This document shows positions 12,460 to 25,207 of a stretch of 64,000 nt of DNA, piece by piece. Made by a program: the position numbers and the translations under genes. This DNA is from Acephala macrosclerotiorum (taxonomy: Eukaryota; Ascomycota; Leotiomycetes; Helotiales; Mollisiaceae), in the NCBI GenBank assembly GCA_014904845.1, contig MU119202.1, forward strand, positions 434,001 through 498,000, read 5' to 3'. The notes under the pieces were generated by a model. It saw nothing but the letters and a program-made list of their open reading frames with translations. It made no database searches and was not told where the DNA came from. The stretch's first letter is position 1. Every line of letters begins with the position of its first letter.

Positions 12460-15400
12460 ATGGATTTAACAACTCAAAGCATTCCTCCAAGCGAGTGGGA
12501 ACATTGGAAAGGTACCATCTTGGAACTCATTCGCCATAATACACTTAAAAAGGTGATTGCGCTCATGAAAGACGATCATGATTTCGTCGCGAGGTACTTA
12601 GGCAGTCCCATCTACTTCCACTTGCTTAGGTCACTAATATTTCATTTCAGCCCCTCACAATACGAAGCGCGACTTCGCACCTGGGACTGTCGAAAGAATC
12701 TGACAAAGGAGGAGTGGGCAATTGTATTTGAAACTGTTGATGAACTCAAGTCTCAACACAAGCAAAGCAGAATACTCATCTCGGGCCAAGAGGCCGATTC
12801 TCGCAAAATACAGAGAGCTAGGCGAACATACCACAAGGAGAAATTCAGGAATTTGGGTCGCAAAACGACGAACGGTGATTATTGCCCATAGAATGCACTG
12901 AATTGGTAGCTGACAGTGGTGCAAGAACGTTCCGGTAGCCTTCGGAATGTTTCTATTGAAGTACTTGGGGCTGGTGGAAGGTGGTCCCCTTGTGCGAATC
13001 TCGGCAACAGCAGTGACTTCAACCACTTGCGCAACCAAACTCGAAACAGGTTCTCTCCGCTGGCTCTGACGGGCATCATTGGGGATCCTTCAATCGACTT
13101 TGGTCCTGGTGTCGACGAGGTCGAGGGTCTTCAACCCCAAGTGTATGATGATATCGATCCTTTCGATATGGAGCCAACACTTCAAACCCTAGACTTTTCC
13201 CATATCTCCGGCAATGAAGATTTTGCCACGGACGTTATAGGAGAGGAGGTTCATCTAGTGTGGCCCGAAGAGTATCAGCCTAGTCCGTCGAGGGCAGTGG
13301 TTCAGTTCAATTTTGGCAACACTTCTACGGAGTCTCTGGACTGGGAGTCACTAGATTGGACCCAGCTCCCTTGGCAGCTATCATCTCACTTACCTCTAGG
13401 TTTGCTCGATCATAGAAATTACCTTCTGAGTGATTTACCGTTCGACAATTTCATGCGAGATCTCGAAAGCCAAGGTGAGCTGGATTTTTGAATTCCACAA
13501 TGCCTTTCGCAGCGAATGGGGACACGAACCATATGGCTAATCATTGCTTTTTAGGTATTTCTTTGATAAAGAGAGCTCCTAGTGTCACGGTTGCGCATGT
13601 GCATCCCGTTGAAAATTCGATCAAACTCTTCCTCGCAGACATCAGCTCGTGTTTCTCTGAAGAATATATCAACCAGGGCAGCCATGGGAGATCAAACATG
13701 GCATCTATTGTGTCGTCCCTTAGAAGCCTTCTACCCAGTATCCGAGGAGATTGGGACAGCAGACAGAGTTCAAGTACAGAGGATGAGATGGTTCAAGCCA
13801 AACTCCTTCAAATCCTGCTCTTTTCAACGGCAAATGCCTTTTCTGGTCTCCAGGGTGTTCCTATTCAAGGCTTGCTCAAACATTTAAGCCGATATGCGGA
13901 TATCAATATGTTGTCGCATGCAAGTAACAGTCATGTCGGGAAATCGATGGCGGAAAATCTTTTCCGTGCCGCCATTGAAGCAAAGGACAAGCCTACTCTC
14001 AAATGCTTACTAGCTCTTGGCTCTATTGACGCCAATTCAACTCTTTGCATCGTCGAAGGTCGAAGATATACGCCCCTTGGACGAGCTGCATATCTTCAAG
14101 ATCTGGGAGTAGTTCAACTATTACTCAAAGCTGGAGCTGATGTAAACAAAACATCAGATTTCGTTTCTTCACACCAAGCCCCACTTGAAATACTCGTCAA
14201 TGGCGTTCCGCCGGGGAGAATGATTCCACCCGAAGCTGTCGAGATAGGCAAGGTACTGCTACGAGCTGGGGCCAAAGTATGCCCTGACATTGCCAGACAA
14301 GCCTTGCAAACTTTCCACTCATCCGAGCTGGCTTTTGGCCTCGTCACCCGTATACCCGATTCTGACCACTCGAGTCTTATTCGCGATGGGTATCTGAGTT
14401 TGGTTGCAGGATATCTAGACGACTGGCAGGCTACCCAGGCTACGACGAAGATAATTATGGCTTGCGAGCGGACAACGTGCAGAAGATGTTTGACCGATTA
14501 CAAGGACAATGTTGACTGGGCTCTGGTCCAAGGTGCAAAACGAGGCCATTCACAACTTGTCCAGTTGCTCAAGCTCCACTCGAAAGCCCCACACAGAGCT
14601 CTGAGCGCTGCAATAAGATGCGGTAGAAAGGAAGTAATTGATTGTATTCTGTCATTGGACCCAGACCTCAATGCTCCTACACATAGCATCGACGACGAAA
14701 ATTGGAACTTGGAGAGCCATGTAGTTTATCAAACTATTACGACATCATTCGCGGAAGCCATTTCAGCTGGGGACGAAAGGCTTATTCAAAAGTTTGAGGA
14801 TGCAGGTTCCCTAAAGTGCCTAAGTGAGGGTGGACGCTTCCAGCCTGCAATCACCGCGGCGTCAAAAATTGGCAATATGACGTATATTCGAAAGCTACTG
14901 GACTGCTGCCCTACTCCCACACCTTCGCACTTGACTCTTGCAGTGCTTTACGCTGTTCACAATGATCACGAGGAGGCTGTCTTGACTTTACTTGCAGCTG
15001 GAGCCGACGTCAACTTACCTCGAATGTATCGGCTTGGTGCATTGCCACCCAGCCCACTAATTGCGGCCGTACTGCGCAGAAACTCCAAAATGGTGCGCGC
15101 TATTCTTAACGCAGATGCACTTGATACTCCTTGGCAACGGGATGAATTCGGATACAAAGGCGTAAAAATTACCCTGCTCGGAGAGGCATTGAAGTGGGGT
15201 GATATGTCAATCATCGAGGACCTTCAATCAACTTTCTCTCACTGTGCTGTCTTGATGGGGAATGGGCTTTTTGATGTTTTGGAAAGGGGAGATATGGCTG
15301 TGTTTGATTTTGTTCTCAAATCAAGAATGGCAACCAAAGGTGCCCTCACGAAGTGCCTTAAGCTTGGATTGGACAGGGGCGATGATGGGCTTATTCGAAA

Positions 15401-16289
15401 ACTTGTCCAAAGCGGTGCCGATCCCACCGATTCAGCTGTGTTGAAGCTGTGTGTGGAGAAACGCCCCGAAATGCTACATCTGCTCTTAGCACTCATACCG
15501 CTTCCAGAGAATCGTCATATCATGCCTAATTTCGGAGCTGAGGCCCTGTGTGCCGCAATCCGACGTGGCTCAGCAGGAGTTAAAGCAGTAAACCTCCTCC
15601 TCGACTCCGGACTTGTAGATGTGTCTTCTGGACACGGCTCCGATTCGAACCCACTCATAACGGCCATCGAAACGAGTCAATCGGACAACCACGCTGACTT
15701 TCAAGCGATCAAGAAACTCCTTGACGCTGGTTGCGATCCTAATAGAGTCTATACCCATGTGTTTGATTGGAAGAATAATGAGACCCCGCTCCTGGAAGCA
15801 ATCAAAACAAAAAATAAAGATTTGGTACAACTACTGATCAGTCGCGGGGCCACAGTCAACCGCGAGGCTAATTTTGGGGTGAAGAGAACGCCCTTGCAAA
15901 AAGCGGTAGAGGTAGAAAGTCTTGAGATTATCACACTGCTTCTCAAAGCCGGTGCAGACGTAAATTCGAGACCAGCGACGCGTGGAGGTGCCACGGTGTT
16001 TCAACTTGCAGCAATTAGAGGCAACTGTACCATCGCGGCAAAGTTACTGGAGCACGGGGCAGATCTGCATGCTCTGCCAGCAGAGATCAATGGTCGATGG
16101 CCACTAGAGGGAGCGGCGGAAAATGGCCGAATTGAGATGATTGGATATCTAATCAACAATGCCTGCTTCGACCAAAAGCAGAGTCGGAGAGCGATGGAAC
16201 TAGCAGAAGGAAATGGGTACTTAGCGTGCAGAGACGCGATCGCAGAGCTCTTACAGACAAAAACGGTATGCTTACCTGTTGTTGGCTAG
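12460..16289 (+). CDS. Clr5-domain protein with C-terminal ankyrin repeats
   Basis: Four exons (12460-12593, 12651-12874, 12917-13474, 13555-16289) give 1216 aa. The N-terminal 85 residues match the Clr5 domain: WEHWKGTILELIRHNTL, then FVASPSQYEARLRTWDCRKN, the latter formed only by removing the first intron (57 bp). Residues about 120-300 are acidic and unstructured. From about residue 440 there are many ankyrin units, e.g. YTPLGRAAYLQDL/VVQLLLKAGADVN, VLTLLAAGADVNLP, NETPLLEAIKTKNKDLVQLL, TPLQKAVEVESLEII and IAAKLLEHGADLHALP. Clr5-ankyrin proteins are a large variable family in Pezizomycotina. Clr5 itself acts in fission yeast telomere/mating-type silencing, but the role of the family is unknown. 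Intron 2 (42 bp) has a weak branch site and is the least certain junction. A GTATGC just before the stop could mark another intron. Confidence 0.75.
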
Positions 16290-18184
16290 TACTAGCGATC
16301 TACAAGAAGGTTGTCGCATGGATGCACATCTCCAAAGGCTCATCTGTTTTGAACAATATCTTTGTGAAACTAGGAGCCACCTTTGATTGTTACATTGCAG
16401 CACATTACGAGTTCAGGAAACGCATTGGCAACTTTGACGATGGCTAAGGTTAAGGAGCAGAATGATTCTTCGGATTTGAGAGAAGAATGAGGTGCTCACC
16501 CCACAATGCGCCCAACGAATTCATATCATCTTCTAGCAGCACTCCGCCAGCAACCTACCTGATCTGCAATTCCTCGAAATTCTCAATTGGCTCCTCAATT
16601 GGCTCGACAGTCATATAGCTGATCTGCATGGGCCCTAGAACATCGCTACACGTTGCAGCTAGTTGTATTTTCACGTATGACATCTCGGCAGACCTCCTCT
16701 CTGCGGAGCGGACAGTTCTAGAAATCCGGGTTCTGGACTACTCTAGGTTTGGGACAGGGTTTGGTCGTCCCCGAGCACCATGAGAGTCTCCGTCCATCTG
16801 GGAAGTGCCAGGTGGAGTTCTAGAAGTCTTGTATTCCAATTGTCCCCATTAATGGGCTCATCCCGGAAAATTATCCTTCTGCAAAGTCATTCTCTGTATC
16901 TTCTTCGCAGAATCGAGATCGCAGAACCGATGAAACGTTACTGCGCGCGAAGTATAATTGCCGTATTGCCAATTTTGGGAAGTATATAATATCGGTGCTG
17001 AAATTGATGTACTTTTTGAACGCGAATTCGCTTTGGGTGCTTGTGATGTAAGTATTTCCTGATTCACGGCGGATGAATAGAGCTGGGTGGGGAGATGATT
17101 ATAAGTGAATTTGCGAGCTCCTCGTCGAAGTGCATTCTCGAAAACTTCGTCGGAGTTGGGGTCACTGCTTTGAGGAGCGTGCCGCTGTAGTCCCCCAAAC
17201 ATCGGATCGAAAGTCGGAGTCGATATGTCAATACAATGTGCTCGAGGACGTAGATGTAGTTAGACTATTCCTAGATCATCAGTCGAATTTCGAGGGGAAG
17301 TTGCAGAAAGACAGAAAGACAGGAAATTTCCTCTCTCATTTGGCCCTTGCTTCGACAGCATGATTGATCATTTCCTCAACACCTCCAACATGATCCATTT
17401 TATGCTCCCAAAAGAATGGCGTCTTCAGTCCTGCCTCAAGCCTATGTTTCTTGTCTTTGTGGCATATATTCCATTCTTCAAAGGACATAAGTTCGGATGA
17501 CCCGATTGGGCTGATCTTGTTGAGATACGTTTGGTAATGTAGTTCCTTCCGCAGGCTTTTGATTTCCGCGTCTAACAACCTCTCATACTGGCGGCGCCTG
17601 AGCTTGCGATGCAGACCATTTATGCTGATAATTTTAATCGTTTTGGAGGGTAATTGTGAACCTTGGCATGCCGTTGTTGGTGTCGTGGCGGTCACTGTCG
17701 TGAATTGGAAGAAATTGAGAGGATGGTGGACGTTGAGCTTCCTGCAGCTGCTGAGTTGCGGCTGAGGGGACAAGCGAGAAATTTAAACGCACCCCTACGC
17801 GATTTCTACACGAACGGAGACTTCTAGATATCACATTATATAATAAGTCTCAGGATGCGGTGAAGGGTTGATGTTGATTTAGAGAGGCCAAAGTCCAAGG
17901 AAAGAGCGATGAACAATGAATGCTCGATACCTAATTTGGAGTGTATTATTACAACCTTACACCATTTATGGCTGGATATACACACCCCTCCTGCTATTGC
18001 CCAGGAGGAGGTAGGCACTTAAAATTCGAGAGGATCGAACGCGGCAATAATCTGAAGGAAAGGAAAAGAAGGCTTGAGAGTCGTCAGAAGGGGGACGCCT
18101 CAACAATGCCTAGGGTTTGATGTCTAATCTGACTCCCTGCATGCGAATCACAACTGAAGACCAGCTTAAGCGCCCGAGGACAAC
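16290..18184. other. Intergenic, one doubtful minus-strand frame
   Basis: There is no confident gene. A 145-codon minus-strand frame (17773 to 17336) contains a charged, probably helical stretch (LHRKLRRRQYERLLDAEIK) but no family I recognise, and another minus frame of 114 codons lies at 17202-16858. Neither shows a plausible exon chain or signal peptide. Confidence 0.4.
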
Positions 18185-18725
18185 TCAAGATGATAAATTG
18201 CTAGCTTTGGCCTTCTTCGCCGCTATCTGAGCTTCCGTATGATGAGCTTCTCTCTTCGTCGACTTATGATGAGCCTCTCTTGCTTCGACTTGTAAAGCAC
18301 CATTTCAGCTGCTGTACCTGCAAATCGAGGTATCGCAGTTCTTACCAGTGTCAACACCTCGAGCCGATGCTTTTGCTTTCTTCGCAGCGATCTGGGCTTC
18401 TGTGTGATGTGGTTCTCGGATCTCTAGCTCTTCGGCGTCTCGAGTTGAGGCTGCTTTAGCTTTCTTTGCGGCGATTTGGGCTTCGGTGTGATGGCGTAGA
18501 GATAAATCACGAGAGGGGAGAAGGTCTGAATTTCGAGCGATGATGGAGGCCATGACGGCGTTGCTGCCCTGTGGAAGGTCAGTTGCAAGGTTTGCTAGAG
18601 TTATGTGAAGAGGGACGCACTACATATCTTCTCTCAAAGTCTATTGATGCCGAGCCTTCCAATGCAGAGATGATGGGCAGAGCCAGAAAGGTGATAGCCA
18701 TCAGTTGGGAGATTGAAGTGTACAT
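18185..18725 (-). CDS. Small secreted protein with internal HHTEAQIAAKKAKA repeats
   Basis: Three exons on the minus strand (18725-18624, 18568-18346, 18288-18185) with introns of 55 and 57 bp give 142 aa. Residues 1 to about 21 form a hydrophobic signal peptide (MYTSISQLMAITFLALPII). The motif HHTEAQIAAKKAKA occurs exactly at residues 60-73, 88-101 and 124-137. A shortened copy, EAHHK, sits at 113-117. Each copy follows a basic residue: R59; R85-E-P; R112-E-A; K120-R121-E-A. KR is a classical kexin site, and Glu-Ala or Glu-Pro are substrates of Ste13-type dipeptidyl peptidases, so processing into His-His-starting peptides is plausible. The other sites are monobasic, so this is not certain. 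It does not resemble the Cys-Trp alpha-pheromone of related fungi. No UstY-like or other tailoring enzyme is visible nearby. Function unknown. Confidence 0.75.
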
Positions 18726-19971
18726 GATGAACGAAGGATAATACTGCCGGCAGCAAAAATGAATAAATGATAATTGAGATGAAATAAAACAGACTCGGCC
18801 AGGAGCTTGAGGAAAGAAAAGAACGAAACTAGTTGATGCGCAAAGAGATCTTAGCTTTAAAGAAGTCCAAAATCTGTCAGCCTCCCAAGAGATCGAACCG
18901 ATGGTAGGCAATTGCAAGCATTGATCGTCACTAGACCATACAAATCTAGTCTGTCGCCGATGCCAAGATACAAGTTCCCATCATCAACGTTGCAAGAGAA
19001 CCCCGTAGATAAGATAAGATAAGATAAGATGGGGGAACAGTATCAACTTCTTTTTGGATTTCTTCATAGTAGCTCGAGTCATGCATGTTAACTTCAGCAT
19101 AAGTTGTGCAGCTACAAACTCGATCCGTGCAAATTCCTCCGCAGAGCAAAACTCTTAATCGAGAACAGATTAAACAGAAGGCATACATGAGGCTCTTTTG
19201 GAGTTTAGACGAAAGCAGTTCTGTGCCGATGTTTGTTTCCTTGATCTTGTCTAACATGTCTCAGAAACCTTGACCCGGCACCTCCTTCTCAAATTGAGCG
19301 TTTGATCGCCGCAAGTGAGACAGGCGATCGCATTGTTTCAAATCGACTTGCCATTCTCGAGGTCCTCCCAGTCTGGCGAGAACCCAAATGAGATGCGATT
19401 TTTAGTATCGCTCTGTGATAGAACTAACCTGGCGGAAGCAAAGATACGATGAAAAAGGAAGGGATGTCTCGAGCCGAAATTTAAAGGGGAAGCGACGAGG
19501 GGACGTGCACTTACGTGCCTACCCAAAACTTCTCAGCGATACGAAGGTACACGACCTTTTAGTAGGGAAAGCCGAAAGTGAAATGCCATCTCAATGTTGA
19601 GAATCAGCAAGGTTCAGAGCGTATGAAGTCGAAGTCGTGTCTCGTTTCAGCGTTAGATCACGTGTGAACTACCACACACCGAAATTGCATCATGGACTTC
19701 TTCGAAAGCTCTGAATGTCGATTTAAGGTTAGCACGTTTTATATCAATTCGTTAGTTAACGAGCAGCGAGTGTTTATGACATCAAGCTGTGCGACTTCCT
19801 CTTAAGCGTCAACCCCGCAACGCCAACCGATTACCCCACCTTGTCCTCCGGTCTATATCCGATGGAGCCTTCCTTTTCCACAACATCTAGAACTGAGTTT
19901 CTTCAGACATTGCGATCCTTTCTCGCCCAAAAGCAAGAATACCATCTCCGATACTGTGAAAATACTTGAGA
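18726..19971. other. Divergent intergenic region with a GATAA microsatellite
   Basis: This separates the divergently transcribed secreted repeat protein and aldehyde dehydrogenase. A perfect short run of GATAA units (about four to five) sits at about 19008-19030. It could be a cluster of GATA-factor sites or just a microsatellite. No gene is supported. Confidence 0.4.
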
Positions 19972-21828
19972 ATGTCTCACAAGCTACCTTTTGAAGTGAG
20001 TGTTGTGATCTTACCAAGGTACACAAAGCTAGTGAAGCTGACAAACGCAGCTCAAAAACCCCGACTTGTTCAAGGACAAATCATACGTCGACGGTAAATG
20101 GGTTGAAGCCAAGTCAGGCAGGAGATTCGAAGTCGTTGGTATGTTTAATTCAACTTCAAATTTGAACTTAATCTTACCATTTTCTAGATCCCGGAAGTGG
20201 CAAAGTCTGGGCAACAGCACCAGACAATACGGCCGAGGATGTCGATGTCGCTGTCAACGCAGCCCACAAGGCATTTCAAAGCTACAGGAAAGTCAACCCT
20301 CGCACTAGAGCACAATGGCTTCTGAAGTGGGATGCTCTGATCCGTGAGAACAGAGACGATATTGCCCACATTGTCACGTACGAGACTGGAAAGCCACTTG
20401 CTGAGTCCCAGGGCGAACTTGATTATGCTTTGGGTTTCACGTGGTGGTTTGCCGGTGAGGCAGAGAGAATCACTGGCACCATTCAGACGCCGGCTGCACC
20501 AGGCAGGAGGGTGTTCACTGTGAAGCAGCCCATCGGTGTTTGCGCTGCTTTGGTACCTTGGAACTTCCCTATTGCGTAAGTGAACATTGAGCACCTAATA
20601 TCTTATATGACAGATCCACTAACAGCTTTCAGTATGATCTTGCGAAAAGCGGGTGCTGCTCTGGCCGCTGGATGTTCCATGATTGTGAAGCCATCGCCGG
20701 AAACCCCACTCTCGGTTTTGGCGTTGGCAAATCTTGCAACACAAGCGGGTTTCCCCAAGGGAGTTTTCAGCGTCCTCACCACCAGTCTTGATAACACCCC
20801 ACCTTTGAGTGAAGCACTCTGCCGACACCCACTTGTGAAGAAAGTCACTTTTACTGGCTCTGTAAGTCATCAATTCGCAGAGATTTCGGCTTGGCACAAC
20901 TAACTTTTTGCTAGACGAGAGTCGGGAAGTTGATTGCGAAGTTGTGCTCAGATGGGTTGAAGAAGGTGACGCTTGAGCTCGGAGGAAACTGCCCATTCTT
21001 GATCTTCGATGATGCAGACCTTGAGCAAGCAGCCAACCGTACGAAAACTCATCTCCTATCTGACACTGGTCTTGACTGACATCTTTTGAAGAACTCATGC
21101 TCTTGAAGTGGCGACATGCTGGTCAAGCATGCATCACTGCGAATCGCGTTTATGTCCAGAGTGGAGTCTACGACAAGTTCGCGGCTTTATTCAAGGAGAA
21201 GGCATCCAAGCTGATTGTCGGGCATGGAGCCGAGAAAGGAACAACGATGGGACCAGTTACTACTCCACGAGGTCTCGACAAAGCTACCAACCAAGTCGAG
21301 GACGCGAAGAAGCACGGAGGTCAGGTTGTCTTGGGTGGTGGCAAAGTTAGTGGCAAGGGTGGGTACTTCTTCGAGCCAACTATTATCCTTGGAGCGAAGA
21401 AGGAGATGTTGATCACCGAGGAGGAGACATTTGCTCCTGTTCTGGCTTTATACTCGTTCGACACTGAGGAGGAGGCTGTTGAGGCTGCCAATAACACCAG
21501 CGTAAGTGATTTGAGATCTAGAAAGAGGTCAGGTTCTGACTTCAATAGATGGGCTTGGCCTCGTACTTTTTCACCAAGAATGTGGACCGTACCTGGAGAC
21601 TTCTCGAGAATCTCGAGGCTGGTATGATTGGAATGAACACAGGTGAGTTCTCCTTTACAGTCATAAACTACAGGAGTCTGATTCTTCCTAGGTAACTCAT
21701 CCGCCGCTGAATCACCTTTCGGAGGTATCAAGGAGTCAGGTTACGGCAAAGAGTCAGGAAAGGATGTCGCTATCAATGAGTACCTTATCACAAAGACTGG
21801 TACTTTGACTTTGGATGGACATTTCTGA
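19972..21828 (+). CDS. Aldehyde dehydrogenase, succinate-semialdehyde dehydrogenase type
   Basis: Eight exons (19972-19995, 20051-20138, 20188-20575, 20633-20861, 20915-21038, 21092-21501, 21549-21642, 21692-21828) give 497 aa, the usual length for the family. Introns are 47-57 bp. The cofactor region reads [17 protein letters not shown] and [10 protein letters not shown]. The general base is Glu264 in TLELGG and the nucleophile is Cys298 in [15 protein letters not shown]. The tail motif is [15 protein letters not shown]. Best matches by motif are fungal NAD(P)-dependent succinate-semialdehyde dehydrogenases, which oxidise succinate semialdehyde to succinate in the GABA shunt. A different aldehyde substrate is possible, since fungal genomes carry several paralogues. 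There is no obvious mitochondrial presequence, so a cytosolic site is likely. It lies 450 bp upstream of an SDR gene on the same strand. Confidence 0.9.
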
Positions 21829-22279
21829 TCGGGCCTCGATCACCCATAATCCTCGTTTCAAGAAAAAATGTATAATCTCCAACTCCATGCCCTTACAGAG
21901 TATGCAATACGTGAGATTAGAGAGACAGACAGCTCGGAGTTGTCCTCAGCGGTGATACACGTGCATCCAGGGATAGCATGTGAGCATTTGCCGTCTAGGA
22001 CAGGGTGAAGCACATCAGAGATACCTCGGCATTCTGTTATTCACACTGGTGTGATCTATGTGCCTCCGTCTCAGTGGTGGTAACCCTTGTACCGGTGGTA
22101 GGCTTCGCCCCACCCCCGCGCGGCCCTCGGCACCGACGAACATCAAACACACATCGACTCTAACCTCACTTGGAAAATTGCTAATGAGAAGCTCCATCAT
22201 CAATATATTTTGTTTCATCGCTATCTACTGCTTGTTTCTGTTCTTCTTCTCTCCTTCGCCTCCAAAGATACACGTCAAG
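21829..22279. other. Intergenic region and SDR 5' leader
   Basis: These are 450 bases between two same-strand oxidoreductase genes. The reading frame of the SDR is open upstream of its chosen ATG and would add a hydrophobic stretch (MRSSIINIFCFIAIYC) if translation began at 22184. I prefer the downstream ATG because of its good CAAGATGCC context. No other gene is seen. Confidence 0.4.
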
Positions 22280-23455
22280 ATGCCTCCATCCAAGCCCCTT
22301 TTACTGAGTACGCGTACACTTACGGCTCCTATCCGCGTCGCCCTCAGCGCCAAAGGAACAGCTCCACTACTGTTTGCCCTACTATACTACCCAGATAAAG
22401 TTCGAAGCATACTTCCCGAACGCCTGCATCCATTGGTCGGCTCTCCTGCTGTCATCCGGGCCCTGTCGGTTCTGCTGGGCATCAGCATAATTCGAGGCAT
22501 CAGCAACAAACTCTCGCAATGGGTAGCGAACAACTGGAAGTCGGACGCCAAGTTCGTGAAAAGTCAGGAAATAGTCCTAATCACTGGTGGCTCGAGCGGT
22601 ATCGGCGAGCTTATGGCGGCTGAGTTCGCAAAGTTGGGAGTGAAGGTTGTGACTCTGGACCTCAACCCGCCAAAGACGGCTCTCTGTGAGTATATTGACT
22701 TTCCGCTTTGACGAAAGTATGTGCTAAGACGTTCGACTAAGCTGCTAACGTTGCTTTCTACCAATGCGATGTTACTTCAACAAAGAACATCGCCGCCGTC
22801 GCCAAGGAAATTCGGAAGGATCATGGTGACCCGACTGTCATCATCAACAATGCTGGCGTTGCGATGTGTAGGACTATTTTGGGAGCAAAGGAAGAGCATA
22901 TCAGAAAAACCTTCGAGGTCAATACTATGTCGCATTTCTGGATGGTCAGAGAATTCCTGCCCGCCATGATCAAGAAAAACCATGGTCATGTGGTCACCAT
23001 TGCTAGCATGGCAAGCTATGTCGTCCATGCACAGAACGTGGATTATTCTTGCACCAAGGCGAGCGCACTTGCTTTCAATGAAGGGTTACATTCGGAATTG
23101 AAATCGAGATATAAAGCACCGAATGTGCGGACGACGTAAGTTCACCCTGGAACCCAAAACTGCACGAGCTCACACGATTAGGGTGGTCAATCCGATCTGG
23201 ATCCGAACACCAATGATTGAGCCATTGGTTGCAAAGCCTGACTTCAAAGACCCTGTCCTTGAACCGGAAGACGTTACCGCTGCCATCGTGAACCAAGTGG
23301 TTTCGGGACGAAGTGGACAGTTGATCCTGCCTAAGGAAGTGAACTTCTTATCGACACTTCGAGCATGGCCTTCCTGGTTGCAAACGACTGTGAGGAATAA
23401 CGTTGCGCTTCTGTTGGACTTTTCGGAGGAAGAAATCGCGGCAGCAAATCGGTAG
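22280..23455 (+). CDS. Membrane-associated short-chain dehydrogenase (RDH10/DHRS3-like)
   Basis: Three exons (22280-22685, 22742-23135, 23182-23455) with introns of 56 and 46 bp give 357 aa. A hydrophobic N-terminal region (about 25-75, including LLFALLYY and ALSVLLGISIIRGI) suggests anchoring to the ER or lipid-droplet surface. The classical SDR motifs follow: cofactor loop TGGSSGIG at 102-109, NNAG at 171-174, and catalytic Ser224, Tyr237 and Lys241 (IASMAS and YSCTK). After the third exon join the segment VVNPIWIRTPM matches the substrate-side loop. The family includes retinol and hydroxysteroid dehydrogenases, and fungal members act on unidentified lipophilic alcohols or ketones. The ATG at 22280 is chosen from context; a longer N-terminus is possible. 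Confidence 0.85.
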
Positions 23456-25207
23456 TTCTAATGTTTGGACTTTGGGACTCGGCGAAATGGATATTCTGAA
23501 GTACATGAGATCGAACGGGTTTGGTTTTCGGCATACTTACTCAAGCATCTTTGTTCATCTTACCCAATAATAACAATATAATTTGAAAGGCTGACGGTTT
23601 CAGCATTGTTGGGGTGACAGGAGTAAACTTCCGCAGGCTCAACCCAACCATTATGAGATCCTAACTCCCTCCAGATGAGACGCAAGCTCCATCTGAGCGA
23701 CAAGGATCTTCGGGACAGGCGAGGTGATAACTACACCTAAACATCAATTCTTTTTGAAGAAGAAACATTTTTTTATCGATCTGTGACTTCGCAAAAAAAC
23801 AATTCTGAATCTTGTACCGCAGCGCACTTGTTCTAGTGGCAAGGTACCAGATGCGGATCTTGATTGCTCCACAGATGTCTTGGACGCTAGATCTCAAGGC
23901 AAGCGCCGAGAGCGCCTCGGGCTTTCTGCAACAACCACTCTCGTCCTAAACAACAACCTTTCTATTCGGGGCGATGACTATGCGAGCTCCGCACGCGCTA
24001 AACATTTCACCGAATGCCCCGATATAGCTATCCGGTCGACCCAATCAACGACCTACATCCAGCTCTTCGGGACAGCCTTTCCAGCCCAAAGATGTCATTG
24101 CATCCGTGCCCCCAGCCAAGCAACCTGCCGAGTGGGAGGCGAACGAGGATCAACCATCAGCCTCATAACCGTGGCCGTCACAACGCACTTTGCGCGTTTG
24201 CCGCAAAATATATCTCTCGAGACCACGAATTCCGCGAATTCTAGCGATGCTCTATGAACTCTAAGTTCTAGTGAGTTGATGTCGTGAGACGCTATTGACA
24301 AACTCGTGTTCCCGAACAAGTGTTACTCCTTGGAATGGATTCCCATTGGGTGGTCTCAGAGGCCCTTCCCACTCTTGCCTGAAAGCTGATGAGTGATCTC
24401 GTCTGCCAGTCTCGGATCGGATGGCACGAACTGCTGCAGCTGGAGAGATCGAACCGCGAATACCCTTATGCAGGAACTTCATCGTCTGCTACGATTGGGA
24501 CGCCCAGATCGTTCGATATCAAAATGTTTGGGAAGCATCCCTGTTATATCGGGTCACTACCGTGTATTGTCCCACATAAGCATTGGCATCGCCCTCTTTT
24601 GTGCTGACCATCGTCGTTTCGTTCAAAGTGGGCTTCCACTCGGAAGATTCCCTTCAGATCCAGGAACTCTAATGAACTCTAATGGAAGAATACCCCAACG
24701 GTCCTATAACTTGGCTAATGGGGTCTGCCTCTTGTCATAAAGCTATTCTTTTAAGAATATGCTCTCCGAGACAGCCGCACGTAAGGTTTCAAGACATAAA
24801 CTGCTTGTTCCTGTACATGTGCAAAGCAAGTTCCACCGAGTAATCTTGAAAGAGCGGCAGGGACGATACTTCTTCCTGTACTCCCACTGGATCCGCAAGA
24901 TGAAAGTCTTTTTTTAAGCACCGACACAAAATGTGTATCTTCTCGCAAGCAACTTCCTTCTCAAAAGTTTACGTTTGGTCTGGTATTATAAGATAACATC
25001 GGCTTCACCTTCAAATTCGAGGATCACGGCACCTGACAAAAGCTCGTTCTGGATTTGAAAAGCGTTGTTTGCCACATATCGTTCAGTACACGGGGGCACA
25101 GCCTTCTCTCATCACTTGATCAACTTTCTGTCGTCATCCCTCGAGGCTTCGATATTCACCATTCACTACTCAAAACAATCATCTCAACAAAATTACCCAG
25201 CAACAAG
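23456..25207. other. Intergenic, no gene supported
   Basis: About 1.75 kb with only short open frames (the longest about 125 codons, plus strand, 23880-24257), low in motifs and overlapping one another in several frames. I see no tRNA, repeat or domain. The last 100-150 bases are the likely leader of the following gene. Confidence 0.45.

Noticed and set aside
17336..17773. 145-codon minus-strand open frame with a charged helical stretch
   Set aside because: No recognisable family and no convincing start or intron. It could be a real lineage-specific gene but is not supportable from sequence.
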